From: Microbulbifer sp. GL-2
GTDB lineage: Bacteria; Pseudomonadota; Gammaproteobacteria; Pseudomonadales; Cellvibrionaceae
NCBI RefSeq assembly: GCF_007183175.1
Contig: NZ_AP019807.1
Location: forward strand, 1,057,001 to 1,121,000
Length of the DNA: 64,000 bases
Reading direction: 5' to 3'
Below, in pieces: positions 27,875 to 37,442 of this stretch. Under the pieces are notes generated by a model that did no database searches, had not been told where the DNA came from, and saw only the letters and a list, made by a program, of their open reading frames with translations. The stretch's first letter is position 1; every line of letters starts with the position of its first letter. The position numbers were made by a program, and so were the translations under genes.

Positions 27875-29164
27875 TCAGTTTTCCAACAAAAAGCGTGCAA
27901 TAGTGCGCACTCCATGCCCTTTGGCACCTGTGGACCACAGGTCATTTGCTGCGGGCTGGTAAGAGCCAGACAGATCCATATGTACCCAGTTACGTCCTTC
28001 ATTAGGTACAAAACGTGCCAAGAAAGCTGCTGCTGTGGAGGCACCAGGGCTGCCATCTATACCAATATTGGAGATATCAGCAAAGCTGGAGGGGGTTTGC
28101 TCCAGATGGAAGGGCTCAAGAGGCAGGCGCCAGGCTTTCTCATTTTCTTTTGTCGCGGCATCCAGGACCTTCTGTGCCATGTCATCTTTAAAGCTGAATA
28201 CGCAGTTGAAATCACGTCCCACGGCCATTTTTGCAGCACCGGTCAGGGTAGCGGCATCAAGCAGCCAGCGGGGGGCTTCCTCAGATGCAGCGATTAATCC
28301 GTCAGCAAGTACCAGACGTCCCTCCGCATCGGTATTCAACACTTCCACGGTGACATCATTTTTGTACTTGATGATATCGCCCAGTTTGAAGGCATGACCG
28401 GAAACCATATTTTCCGCACAGCACAGGTACAATTTCACCCGCTTATCCAAACCGCGGGCTATCGCCAGTGCAAGACCTCCAGTAACCATGGCTGCGCCGC
28501 CCATATCAGACTTCATGGTGGCCATATTGCTGGATGGCTTGATACTGTAACCACCGGAATCGAAAGTAATGCCTTTGCCCACCAGGCAGGTATCCACTGG
28601 CGCACTGTCATCGCCACTCGGGTTGTAGTCCACTTGCAGCATCACCGGTTCGCGCACACTGCCACGGCCAACATTATGAATGCCTACAAAGCCCTCGCGC
28701 AGCAACTCATCGCCCGCAATAATGCGGTAGCTTACAGCTTCGGGAGCGAGCTTTTGCAACATTTCCGCAGCGCTTTCCGCCAGCACCCGGGGGGACACAT
28801 CATCCGGGGTACCATTGGTGATCTCACGTACCCAGCGAGCAGCACTCTCGCGAGCAGACAGCTCTTTCAACTCCTCGCCGTCTTCTGTGCCCCAGTTGAC
28901 GGTCTTGGAAACTTTAGGATTAAAGTAACCAGCCCAAAAAGCCCAACGGCTTTCAATATCCCAACCGCCACCATTGAGGACAACTTCCGTCACCCCCATG
29001 CCATCCAGACGACGCGCCGCGCGTTGTGCTGCTACTAGCGGCAAGTCTTTGGCAGCACCGATATGGATAAGAGCGTCGTCACCACGAAAGCTGAGTAGCG
29101 CAGACTCTCCCCAAGGTTCATCCGCCTTACCTTCAACCAGCTGAACGCGCATTAGCTTTGTCAT
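27875..29164 (-). CDS. pepB: Peptidase B (M17 leucyl-type aminopeptidase)
   Basis: The 429-residue length and sequence match PepB, the shorter M17 enzyme, rather than PepA. It has LLREGFVGIHNVGRGS, the metal-binding GKGITFDSGGYSIKP, SDMGGAAMVTGGLA, and the M17 signature NTDAEGRLVLADGL; the ending SAGA-type block reads STGAKGHGVRTIARFLL. Two divalent metals bound by Asp, Glu and Lys side chains hydrolyse N-terminal residues of peptides in the cytoplasm. The ATG at 29164 (MTKLMRVQL) is chosen over a start 96 bases upstream because PepB begins there and AAGGTG precedes it. Confidence 0.93.
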   Translation of the reverse strand: MTKLMRVQLVEGKADEPWGESALLSFRGDDALIHIGAAKDLPLVAAQRAARRLDGMGVTEVVLNGGGWDIESRWAFWAGYFNPKVSKTVNWGTEDGEELKELSARESAARWVREITNGTPDDVSPRVLAESAAEMLQKLAPEAVSYRIIAGDELLREGFVGIHNVGRGSVREPVMLQVDYNPSGDDSAPVDTCLVGKGITFDSGGYSIKPSSNMATMKSDMGGAAMVTGGLALAIARGLDKRVKLYLCCAENMVSGHAFKLGDIIKYKNDVTVEVLNTDAEGRLVLADGLIAASEEAPRWLLDAATLTGAAKMAVGRDFNCVFSFKDDMAQKVLDAATKENEKAWRLPLEPFHLEQTPSSFADISNIGIDGSPGASTAAAFLARFVPNEGRNWVHMDLSGSYQPAANDLWSTGAKGHGVRTIARFLLEN

Positions 29165-29329
29165 ACAACACCTTTTTTGAAACTTATGTGCCAATTTTTT
29201 GGGATTCTTTGTGCATTCTAACAGTACATCAAAAATACTCGACGATTGCGCCGCCACCAAGACGGCAGATAAACTGTCGAAGGAAAATACAATAAACCTT
29301 CAGGAAGAGAAGATCAGTAGGGAATGTTC

Positions 29330-30742
29330 ATGGCTGAATCCTGCCACTATCACTCCAGCGCCGACGCATCCTGGCAGTGCCGACCTTGCCATAGAAAATA
29401 CTGCGGCCAATGTATTCCTGGCTCCAGCGCCAACTATCACGCTCTGGGACCAGAGTGCCCTCTGTGCCGCAATCCTGTTGAATATATCGGGGCCAGTAAC
29501 AATGCCAGACCATTCTGGCAAATGGGGCTTTTCTATTTTCACTATGCGCTGAAACCCGGGCCGCTGATCGTAATAGCCCTGGCGGCCGGGGCCAGTTTGC
29601 TGATCTCTGAGCTGGGACTTTTAGCCATAGTGGCACTGGTAGCGATTATCGCCCTGGTTAGCCGCTATAACCTGTTAGTCATTGAGCGACTCGCCAGTGG
29701 CGAACTGGAAGCCCCTGCATTCACTGGTGCCCTCGACGGCAACAGTGCACCACTCCTCCTCAAAGTAGTCGGAATGATTCTGGTAGCAGGCTTTGTCGGC
29801 TTTAAATTGTTGCCTTTTGGTGTGGGTGTATTTGCGGTATACGTCTTTATACTTTCTGTTTTAGCCCCTGCGGCCATGATCGTACTGGCTCTGGAACACA
29901 GCCTGCGAGCGGCAATCAACCCACTAAAGCTACTACAATTTACCCTGATTATCGGCTGGCCTTACTGGCTACTGTGGCTCACAACCAGTGCGATCTCTGC
30001 GGCACCCAATCTGCTGCTTGGCGTTGTCGCAGCCAAGTTGCCTGATTGGGCCATTGGCCCGGTGGTTGCAGCTACCACTACCTATTTTTATACGGTCACC
30101 AGTGCCATGATGGGCTATATCTGTCTATCACGGCAGCAGAAGCTTGGCATCGTGGCTGAGCCCGATGAAGACAGCGCCTATATGGAAGAGGAGCAATTTA
30201 ACCGGGCGCGAGCCTTGGCCGAGGCACAGGTCCTGATGCGTGAATCCGACTTTAAAGCTGCACGTCAGGCATTGGTAGATGGCTTGCGCCGCTACCCTAA
30301 TGACGAAGCTCTCAATGAGCGCTACTATCGCTTGCTCCTCGCCACCCAGGATACGAAAGCACTACAGGAACTCGGGCCACACATACTGGAGAAATTTGTA
30401 CTTTTCAACCGATCGCACAAGGCAGCCGAACTCTATCTCGCCACAAAGCCAGCACCACCGATAAAAAAACCAGAGATTCGCCATGCTCTCGCCCAGATAC
30501 TCTACCAACAGCATAAACACCAACTAGCGGCACAGCTGCTAATCAACCTGCATAAAGAAAACTACCCACAACTGGATGCCGCTTACCTGCTGTTAGCTCA
30601 GGTATATATGGATGGACTGAATCGCGAGGACCTGGCTGGAAAGCTTCTCCAGTTTATCAAGCAAAAATTTCCAGATAGCCCACTTAGCAGCCAAGTAGAT
30701 AGCTTATGGAAAGTGCTAAATAGTGCAGAAGACATAAGTTGA
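29330..30742 (+). CDS. Zinc-ribbon/B-box-like multi-pass membrane protein with TPR-like tail
   Basis: The about 470-residue protein begins with two Cys/His clusters (ESCHYHSSADASWQCRPCHRKYCGQC and ECPLCRNPVEY, metal ligands Cys-His-Cys-Cys-Cys). About six hydrophobic helices follow between residues 65 and 275. The C-terminal 180 residues form helical TPR-like repeats (DFKAARQALVDGLRRYPND, YQQHKHQLAAQLL, DAAYLLLAQVYMDG). AGTAGGGA precedes the ATG at 29330; the ATG six bases earlier is too close to it. The gene is divergent from pepB. No specific function is known. Confidence 0.75.
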   Translation: MAESCHYHSSADASWQCRPCHRKYCGQCIPGSSANYHALGPECPLCRNPVEYIGASNNARPFWQMGLFYFHYALKPGPLIVIALAAGASLLISELGLLAIVALVAIIALVSRYNLLVIERLASGELEAPAFTGALDGNSAPLLLKVVGMILVAGFVGFKLLPFGVGVFAVYVFILSVLAPAAMIVLALEHSLRAAINPLKLLQFTLIIGWPYWLLWLTTSAISAAPNLLLGVVAAKLPDWAIGPVVAATTTYFYTVTSAMMGYICLSRQQKLGIVAEPDEDSAYMEEEQFNRARALAEAQVLMRESDFKAARQALVDGLRRYPNDEALNERYYRLLLATQDTKALQELGPHILEKFVLFNRSHKAAELYLATKPAPPIKKPEIRHALAQILYQQHKHQLAAQLLINLHKENYPQLDAAYLLLAQVYMDGLNREDLAGKLLQFIKQKFPDSPLSSQVDSLWKVLNSAEDIS

Positions 30743-30839
30743 ATACCCAGCAATAGCGAGCCATCAAGCAACACTTGTAATTCCACCTACCGATTCGCTC
30801 AAGCTCTATAGGGTTCTCTTGGGAGGGACTTTCCTGAGA

Positions 30840-31205
30840 TCACCAGTGCTTTAATGCCCGATTCCATAAATATAGACAGCGGGCAAAGCCATTATAGGAT
30901 TTGTTAAGACACCAGCGCAGTCCGGGGACTTTTGATACCGTCGCTTTCCAGCGCTCACTTGAGGAGTTCTCCCAAATAGCAATGAACGCCTCGTAACCTA
31001 CCCGCAACTCCCCTTCCGCATCAATCACATGCAGGCGTTCACGTACAAGTTCCAGCTCCACATCCAGCTCTTCTGCTTTAGCATTATCTAAATGCACATC
31101 CTCCCAAGCGATTGGGCAGGTGCTGGACTTTTTCTTTTGAGCACTGATACCCGCGTTACACACGGGACAGGCGGAGTTATAGAAAACACGGATTTTGGCA
31201 GGCAT
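30840..31205 (-). CDS. DUF393 (DCC-family) thiol-disulfide-like protein
   Basis: The 121-residue protein begins KIRVFYNSACPVCNAGI, with the Cys-Pro-Val-Cys pair of the DCC/DUF393 family, a thioredoxin-like fold with probable oxidoreductase activity. The middle VHLDNAKAEEL and the ending GLRWCLNKSYNGFARCLYLWN are also typical. It lies 20 bases after the cupin gene on the same strand, so the two may be one operon. Confidence 0.85.
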   Translation of the reverse strand: MPAKIRVFYNSACPVCNAGISAQKKKSSTCPIAWEDVHLDNAKAEELDVELELVRERLHVIDAEGELRVGYEAFIAIWENSSSERWKATVSKVPGLRWCLNKSYNGFARCLYLWNRALKHW

Positions 31206-31224
31206 AGGTCACCAGATGCTAAAG

Positions 31225-31692
31225 TTATCGCGGGTGCTCGATATCTTTATGATGCACCAGCTCCCAGGGTAAACCCTTATTACGGTAAATCCTCTTATCT
31301 TTATTTGGGTAGTCAGCCACATCGTGATCCAGGCGCTGGCCCACGACAATACAACGCAGGGTTTCATCGCCGGTATTTTTCATTACATGGGGCAGACCAC
31401 CTGCCGGGTAACTGACAAAGTCCCCTTCTGACACGCTATAGGTCCCATCTCCGATTTGCACTTCCGCCTGCCCTTGCAGGATATATACACACTCATCCTC
31501 AAATTTATGGCAGTGAAACTCTGTTGATTCATAACCTGGCTCTATTTCTATAATATGAAAGCCGAAACCAGATATCCCAGTTATATCTCCTAGGGGCTTA
31601 TTACGGCGGACTGCGTTAGGATTAAGAAAGTGCACTTTCTTTTCACCTTCCATTTCCAGAATTTGTTCTTTTTTAAGAATATATTTACTCAT
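31225..31692 (-). CDS. Cupin-domain protein
   Basis: The 155-residue protein has one cupin barrel: FHCHKFEDECVYILQGQAEVQIGDG (motif 1, with His, His, Glu) and YPAGGLPHVMKNTGDE (motif 2, His), a probable metal site. The ATG at 31692 follows AGGAGTGGT; an upstream start at 31731 lacks support. Small cupins of this type can be dioxygenases, isomerases or binding proteins; no substrate is suggested. It precedes the DUF393 gene. Confidence 0.85.
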   Translation of the reverse strand: MSKYILKKEQILEMEGEKKVHFLNPNAVRRNKPLGDITGISGFGFHIIEIEPGYESTEFHCHKFEDECVYILQGQAEVQIGDGTYSVSEGDFVSYPAGGLPHVMKNTGDETLRCIVVGQRLDHDVADYPNKDKRIYRNKGLPWELVHHKDIEHPR

Positions 31693-31772
31693 ACCACTCC
31701 TATGCCAATTCAACCTTTTACTGGGCAGCAAATCTTTCTGGACTGCCCCCAGTCAATTGGAAAAAATATACC

Positions 31773-33185
31773 CTAAGGCTGTCCTGGAATTTCTACGCCT
31801 TGTGTTAGCTCGATCATTTCCCGTGCCCGCCCCTCCTCGCCAATACGCCGGTAATAGCTCACCAGAGCTGTGCCCAACTTGGGGATCAACGGGTGCTGTA
31901 CCCCCCGTGCGATCAACCTCTGCAGCAACTCTTCTAGCCAGGGCCAATCCTTCGCTTCAGTAGCGCGGCGCGCCATTAACAGGCAGGCTTTTGCAGTCAG
32001 AGCACGTGGTTTTTGGGTCGCGTGCAAGTAACTATGGTATCCAGCCGCCAGAATACGCGCTTCGATTTGTAGGTTAGCCGCCTGGGCGAATAGCGCCAAA
32101 TTGGCACGATGGAAAGCTTCACTATCCGGGCTAATAGCAGTCAGTTCGATATAGCGTTGAATCAATGGCAGGAAGTCCGGGTACTGGCGCACCGCTGCAG
32201 CTGCGGCCTCGGCGGCTTCCAGCAATTTGCCCTCCTCCTGGAAACGGTCAATTCGGGCAAGAGCACTTTTTTGTGGTGAAGGCAGTTCTTCCTCCTCTTG
32301 CGGCATAGTCTGTACAAGTGGGCGCCAATAAATCAATATCAGGGCCAAGACAAAACCGGCCAATAGGCCGCCAGTATGGGCCCAATAGGCAATACCAGCA
32401 TCCCCATATAAAAAACCGAAAATTTCCTTGCCCAGCCATAGTGGCAACACCATCAGTGCCGGCGCACTGAATTCGCCAAACATAAAACCCACCGTGTAAA
32501 AAAAGCGCAGGCGCCGCACTCCATAAATAGCGACAAACATACCCATGATTGCCGATACCGCACCAGAGGCACCGACCATAGGTACATGACTGCCCGATTC
32601 CACCAGCATATGCAGGCCGGCAGCAGCCAGACCGCCGAGCAGGTAAAGGCCGATAAACCAGAGACCACCCAGAGCCAGCTCTACCGACAAGCCAAACAGC
32701 AACAAAAAAACCATATTGCCGATCAAGTGATCCCAACTTCCATGCAGGAACATGTGCCCGAATAATCCCGCGATATTCGGCTCCGCCGGGGTCAACCCAA
32801 GGGCCATACTGCTCATACGGTCGCGTAAGTCGGCAAAATGCTGCCGCTGCTGTAACCAACGGGTCTGCCCTTCTTGCTCCAATTTGGGCAAAAGCCAGTG
32901 GTGAAATTCGGGATTCCACAGCAGCTCCCGATAGACAAACTCTTCCCCTTCCACCCCCATCTGCAAGCGCCATTCCGGGTGCATCTCATCGACATACATC
33001 AGGAAGCGTTGCTCCTCCAAATCCGGCAGATCACTTTCAAAATAGTAATTCTCAGCTTCCTGCCAACGAGCCTCATCCCCACCTTGATAGAATACGAATA
33101 CCAACAGGTTCACGAGAATCAGCGCAAAGCACATCAGCGGCGGGCGGCGCCAGTCCGGCTTATTCTGGATCGGGATAATCAGCAC
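31773..33185 (-). CDS. Rhomboid-family intramembrane serine protease with C-terminal helical repeats
   Basis: The protein has six or so membrane helices with the rhomboid features HMFLHGSWDHLIGNMVFL, the nucleophile motif GASGAVSAI, and the catalytic His in AHTGGLLAGFVLA. A soluble insert of about 100 residues follows the first helix. The C-terminal 170 residues form TPR-like helical repeats. A GTG at 33185 behind AAGGA gives VLIIPIQNKPDW; a longer frame to 33236 lacks a ribosome site. Rhomboids cleave transmembrane segments. The insert and tail suggest a specific partner or substrate that cannot be named. Confidence 0.85.
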   Translation of the reverse strand: MLIIPIQNKPDWRRPPLMCFALILVNLLVFVFYQGGDEARWQEAENYYFESDLPDLEEQRFLMYVDEMHPEWRLQMGVEGEEFVYRELLWNPEFHHWLLPKLEQEGQTRWLQQRQHFADLRDRMSSMALGLTPAEPNIAGLFGHMFLHGSWDHLIGNMVFLLLFGLSVELALGGLWFIGLYLLGGLAAAGLHMLVESGSHVPMVGASGAVSAIMGMFVAIYGVRRLRFFYTVGFMFGEFSAPALMVLPLWLGKEIFGFLYGDAGIAYWAHTGGLLAGFVLALILIYWRPLVQTMPQEEEELPSPQKSALARIDRFQEEGKLLEAAEAAAAAVRQYPDFLPLIQRYIELTAISPDSEAFHRANLALFAQAANLQIEARILAAGYHSYLHATQKPRALTAKACLLMARRATEAKDWPWLEELLQRLIARGVQHPLIPKLGTALVSYYRRIGEEGRAREMIELTQGVEIPGQP

Positions 33186-33333
33186 GGGCGTTTCCTTGTT
33201 GTCATTGCACGAGCGCCCGATAGCAAAACGCAGCAATAAATAATGAAAATACCAAAGCCGGTTTTGACTCTGACCACTTGGAAAATACTACGCATAATCG
33301 ACAGAACTCAATACCCGCCGCAGTGTGATTGAG

Positions 33334-35508
33334 CTATTTCCTCGCAGAGCGGGCGATAATAGCCGGTACGTCCCAGCTGCGTAGGTGCACATCCCGCTGC
33401 GGGAAAGGCACCTCAATGCCCTTCTCACGAAACTCACGTAACAACTCCAGGTTATAGAGCGCATAGGAGTCCCCGAGGGAGGTGACCATATTACTGTTTA
33501 CCCACACCACCAGTTTGAAATTAAGTGCGTTATCACCGAACTCCATCAGCCAAACCTCGGTTTTACGCTTCCAGTCGGTGTGGGTAATGTTGACCCGGTC
33601 AGCGGCCTCCAGTGCGGCCTCGCGTACAAGATCTGGATCGGAGGAGTAGGAAACGCCAAAAGACACATGAATTCGACGTACCGGGTCATCCAGGGTGTGG
33701 TTGATCACACGGCCGGCGACAAACTCGGTGTTGGGCACCAGGATATCCACATTATCGCGGGTGGTGATACGAGTGGAACGCACATTGATATCGCGTATAC
33801 GACCAAATACGCCTGACTCCAACTCCACCAGGTCGCCAACTTTCAGGGGCCGCTCGAATAACAGAATCAACCCGGAGATAAAATTGGAGAATATTGCCTG
33901 TAGGCCAAAACCGATACCTACAGACAGGGCACCGGCTACCAGGGCCAGCTTCGAGGTGTCGAGGCCCAGCATGCTCAATACTATGACGAGAGCCACAGCA
34001 ACAAAGGTGTAGTGCAGCACCCGACTCAGGTTGTACATGGAGGATTCGCTGGCGTGCTCCCTGCGTACCAGGCGGCGCAGGAACGCTCTGGTAAACACTG
34101 ACAGCAGCCAGGCACAGGCCAGCACAAATATCATCTTGGCAATCAAGCGTAAGGTGATGGGGTTCTGTGCAATGGTAAATAACTGGTAGTCAGCCAGCGT
34201 ACGCCAGCGTTTATAGATTTGCCGACCGGCCAGGGACAAGCGCTCACGCACTGTGGCCCACCAGCCCTGGCGCTCCCTGTAGACTTCGAGCTGCGCTTTC
34301 TCGTAACGCTGGATATCCTGCTCCAGATCGTTGGCCCGCGCCAGGCCACTACCAATCCGCTCAAAGTAACTCCACCAGCGGCTGAGATCCTCATTCTCTT
34401 CTTCACCGCGCCAAGCCACCACTTGGCGCTGGCGAATCGCCAGCTCCCGTGAGGTCGCATCAATCACCGCATTGGCGTTCTCCAGCAACTCGCGACTGAC
34501 AATCAGTGGGCGCTCCTCGGCCTCTGGATTCAATACACCATTGATAGACTGCAGCAACTCGCTCTTGCGCTTGCCCAGGTGTTCCTCCAGTAAATCCACC
34601 TCCAACTGCATCAGGGTGAGATCCCTTTTCATATTGGTATCGGGGTCAGTGGAGGGCTCGGTAGTGCTCTGGATACTGGTACGGGTCCCAGCAATACGCT
34701 CCATTTTTTTATCGGTATCGGTAATGGCCTTTTCGAGTTCCTTTGCATCCTTCTCGCTGTATTGCAGGTCATCGAGCATGCGCCGCAACTTGCCTTCAGC
34801 CAGCTCTATTTTTTCCTGCCAGGTACCAAGAAAATCGTTTACCGTATCTAACTGCTCAATAATATTCAGGTGATTGACCTGTGCCAGCAGCAGTGCCTGT
34901 GCTGCCTCATCTTCCTCTCTACCCTTGGCATCGCGTAACACGATCACTTGCCTGCGCAGCTGCGAAAGGGATTGGGAGCGCGTGTCCCGCAACTGACGCG
35001 CCTCCAGCTGTACTCCATTCAGGCGTCGCCGGCCGCGACTAATCGCCGCATCCGCGCGTGCCCAGTCGAGCACGGTGGGGGTTTCCGGGAATTTCACCTC
35101 CGGCATCAACTCGACTTTCAAGTACTCCTGGCGTTTCTTCCAGGTAATTATCACCCCCTCCAAGCTCTGGGTAATTTTCTGTGCGCCCTTTTGCAGGTCC
35201 TCCTCATCTTCCGGCAAACCCTCTTCCCACTCCTTCCAGGCAACTTGCAGCGCCTCAAGCCACTCACTACGCTGCTCCTGTGAAGCATTGCTCCAGCCAG
35301 TCCACCAATCCGCAGAGGGGTCGGAAAAATCGGGGATTTCCGGCTTGAATTCCTTGGGTTTTGTGCCCGGCAGCTGAGCTACTGTTGAAATGGAAAACAA
35401 CGCGAGAAAAAAGAAGGAGGCAATAAGAGGGAACAGGCGAAACAGAGGGCGCTCAATACAAGTCTTACGAAGGGGGAAAAAACTGCCAGCGCCCACCATA
35501 AAAACCAT
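33334..35508 (-). CDS. MscS-family mechanosensitive channel with large periplasmic coiled-coil domain
   Basis: The 724-residue protein has a signal-like N-terminus (IASFFFLALFSISTVAQ), a coiled-coil extracytoplasmic domain rich in Glu, Gln and Arg (about residues 50-420), and three to four helices. The pore-lining MscS region follows: GALSVGIGFGLQAIFSNFISGLILLFERPLKVGDLVELE (key run GFGLQAIFSNF), then the beta domain VLVPNTEFVAGRVINHT. The architecture matches larger KefA-like channels that open on membrane tension. The start is uncertain between adjacent ATGs at 35508 and 35499. Confidence 0.88.
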   Translation of the reverse strand: MVFMVGAGSFFPLRKTCIERPLFRLFPLIASFFFLALFSISTVAQLPGTKPKEFKPEIPDFSDPSADWWTGWSNASQEQRSEWLEALQVAWKEWEEGLPEDEEDLQKGAQKITQSLEGVIITWKKRQEYLKVELMPEVKFPETPTVLDWARADAAISRGRRRLNGVQLEARQLRDTRSQSLSQLRRQVIVLRDAKGREEDEAAQALLLAQVNHLNIIEQLDTVNDFLGTWQEKIELAEGKLRRMLDDLQYSEKDAKELEKAITDTDKKMERIAGTRTSIQSTTEPSTDPDTNMKRDLTLMQLEVDLLEEHLGKRKSELLQSINGVLNPEAEERPLIVSRELLENANAVIDATSRELAIRQRQVVAWRGEEENEDLSRWWSYFERIGSGLARANDLEQDIQRYEKAQLEVYRERQGWWATVRERLSLAGRQIYKRWRTLADYQLFTIAQNPITLRLIAKMIFVLACAWLLSVFTRAFLRRLVRREHASESSMYNLSRVLHYTFVAVALVIVLSMLGLDTSKLALVAGALSVGIGFGLQAIFSNFISGLILLFERPLKVGDLVELESGVFGRIRDINVRSTRITTRDNVDILVPNTEFVAGRVINHTLDDPVRRIHVSFGVSYSSDPDLVREAALEAADRVNITHTDWKRKTEVWLMEFGDNALNFKLVVWVNSNMVTSLGDSYALYNLELLREFREKGIEVPFPQRDVHLRSWDVPAIIARSARK

Positions 35509-35615
35509 CTATCCGTGAAGAAACATCCGCAGAGAGGAAAACCCGCCCCTTGGGAGCATATGTTTCAGTGTAGCCGAGTGCCGCTTAGCCCCGGCTGCCC
35601 AACTCCACAGTGGGA

Positions 35616-36221
35616 TCAAAAACGCCTGCGGCCATACTCACGCATGCAGTTGAGGTATTGCCTGCGATACGCACGGGAACTGACTACAGACACCCTGCCT
35701 GCCCGGCGCACACTTCTCACCAGATTCGCGGCTCTGGCTTGGCAAAACAATTCACGGCGGCCACGATTGCGATCCGAGCGGCGCAAATTACCCGTGCTGC
35801 GTAGATGACTGACACGACGTTTGGATTCATATTTAGGTGGGTAGGCACGAGGATAAATTCTCACCTCAGGAGCTAGGGGGTTGCGGCCGTAATTGCGCCA
35901 GTTATTGGGTGGCGTGACTACCACATATTGATTGTCCTTCGGGTCAAACTGGAAGAAGGTACCATTACCGGCACGGCGGTAATCCTTACCATCAAGAAAG
36001 AAAGAAGTACCCGTGGCTACCTCCGGAACCCTCGCTCCCAGGGGTGGTTCCACACGCGTATAGCCATCCGGCCCCTGGCGATAGAAGTAGCCGCCCACAT
36101 AGAAATAGATCTCATCGTTGGCTTCAATAAGACGCGCCCCATCCGGGAGACGTTCCACCTGCGTCTCCGCTAGGGTTGCTGAGGCGATGGTCAGGAACAG
36201 CAGCGCAAACAGAAAACGCAT
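35616..36221 (-). CDS. Secreted DUF6515-like protein
   Basis: The 201-residue protein has a signal peptide (FLFALLFLTIASATLA) and a central run of Tyr/Gly beta strands (YFYVGGYFYRQGPDGYTRVEPP, key motif FYVGGYFYR) typical of DUF6515 proteins. It ends in a very basic tail rich in Arg and Ser. The ATG at 36221 has GAGGTG upstream. The tail may bind nucleic acid or acidic polymers; no function is known. Confidence 0.7.
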   Translation of the reverse strand: MRFLFALLFLTIASATLAETQVERLPDGARLIEANDEIYFYVGGYFYRQGPDGYTRVEPPLGARVPEVATGTSFFLDGKDYRRAGNGTFFQFDPKDNQYVVVTPPNNWRNYGRNPLAPEVRIYPRAYPPKYESKRRVSHLRSTGNLRRSDRNRGRRELFCQARAANLVRSVRRAGRVSVVSSRAYRRQYLNCMREYGRRRF

Positions 36222-36317
36222 GAAACACCTCTACGAGCAATTAATAGTCGCAGAAGTGTATTGTCATGGAATACTGTTCCCCAATTTAATTGATTAAGAC
36301 TGTGACTACCAAACCGG

Positions 36318-37442
36318 TCAGCTATCCCCCTGAATACTGGCGCCATCTTCATCTCGCACCACTTCCGAGAGTATCTTTACTTCCTGGCCCGGCTGCAGGC
36401 GCTCAGCACCGCGCACGATCACCCGGTCACCACTGGCAAGCCCGCCGTAGACAGCGATCCATTCGCCATCACCACTGCCAATACGAACCGACAGGCGCTC
36501 TGCTTTATCCTCCGAATCCACCCGGAAAACAAAGGTGTCACCATTGCGTAACACCAGTGCATCCCGTGGCACCACCATGGTCGCGCGAGCCTCGGACAAA
36601 GGCACGGCAACCTGCACTGGCATGCCAACAATCCAATCCCATTGTTGTGGCGTGCTCTGCGGAAGCTGAACCATCAACTTGACCCGGCGCGAATTGTCAC
36701 TGGCTACAGGCACAAACTGACGCACCTGACCGGTAAACACCCGTTCGCTCGCGCGCTCGACCTCGGAGCGGGATACCGCATCGCTACGCACTGCTACGGT
36801 TTCGCCGGTACCGATCAGCGGCAGGGCAGCCAGTGGGATATCCGCTTCCACTTCCAGTTGAGACATATCCAGGATACGCAGCAGTTCGGAGCCAGTACGC
36901 ACATATTCTCCCGCCTGCAAATCACGACTGGCGACCAAAGTATCGAATGGTGCATCGATAGTGGTTTTGGAGAGTTCATAAGCGCGCCTGTCTCTCTCTA
37001 TCTGCGCAGCCAGCAGGTCCTGGGCCATGGCCTCGCGCTCGGCATGCTGTTCCTCCAGTACCGCACGGGAGGTATTGTTGGTTTCTGCCAGCTTGCTCAA
37101 GCGCTGTAACTGGGCATCTAAATAAGTGAGGCGGGCCTGTAATTGAGCAATACGACTCTCACTGTTTCGCAACTGCAGTCGCCAGTGGGTGGCATCCAGC
37201 TGTGCCAAACGCTCCCCCCTTTTCACCAGGCTGCCGGGTTCGGCGACAAATTCCAGTACGCCATCCAGTTCTGAAGAAATAAGGAGATCCCGGCGACTCA
37301 CCACTTTCCCAGCGGACCACTGGCTAGGCGCCATCTCACGAGTCTGTGCTCGATCCACGGTAACCGCTACTGCGCCACTTTGAGCCATTACTTGCCCGGC
37401 CGAAATCACGGCTAGGGCAATACCGGCAAATAATTTTTTCAT
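36318..37442 (-). CDS. RND efflux pump periplasmic adaptor (membrane-fusion protein)
   Basis: The 374-residue protein has a signal peptide (FAGIALAVISAGQVMAQ), a lipoyl-like half domain (GVLEFVAEPGSLVKRGERLAQL), a long alpha hairpin (about 95-165), and the matching half (APFDTLVASRDLQAGEYVRTG). The last 150 residues form beta-barrel and membrane-proximal domains. Its start overlaps the permease stop by four bases, so both are translated together. The permease gene comes first, the reverse of the usual adaptor-permease order. No outer-membrane factor is adjacent, so a shared TolC-like channel is probably used. Confidence 0.92.
   Translation of the reverse strand: MKKLFAGIALAVISAGQVMAQSGAVAVTVDRAQTREMAPSQWSAGKVVSRRDLLISSELDGVLEFVAEPGSLVKRGERLAQLDATHWRLQLRNSESRIAQLQARLTYLDAQLQRLSKLAETNNTSRAVLEEQHAEREAMAQDLLAAQIERDRRAYELSKTTIDAPFDTLVASRDLQAGEYVRTGSELLRILDMSQLEVEADIPLAALPLIGTGETVAVRSDAVSRSEVERASERVFTGQVRQFVPVASDNSRRVKLMVQLPQSTPQQWDWIVGMPVQVAVPLSEARATMVVPRDALVLRNGDTFVFRVDSEDKAERLSVRIGSGDGEWIAVYGGLASGDRVIVRGAERLQPGQEVKILSEVVRDEDGASIQGDS

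Noticed and set aside
28394..29038. 214-codon plus-strand open frame
   Set aside because: Opposite strand of pepB, with no ribosome site and no family.
32248..32973. 241-codon minus-strand frame inside the rhomboid gene
   Set aside because: Out-of-frame Gly/Trp/Arg-rich translation of the rhomboid coding sequence.
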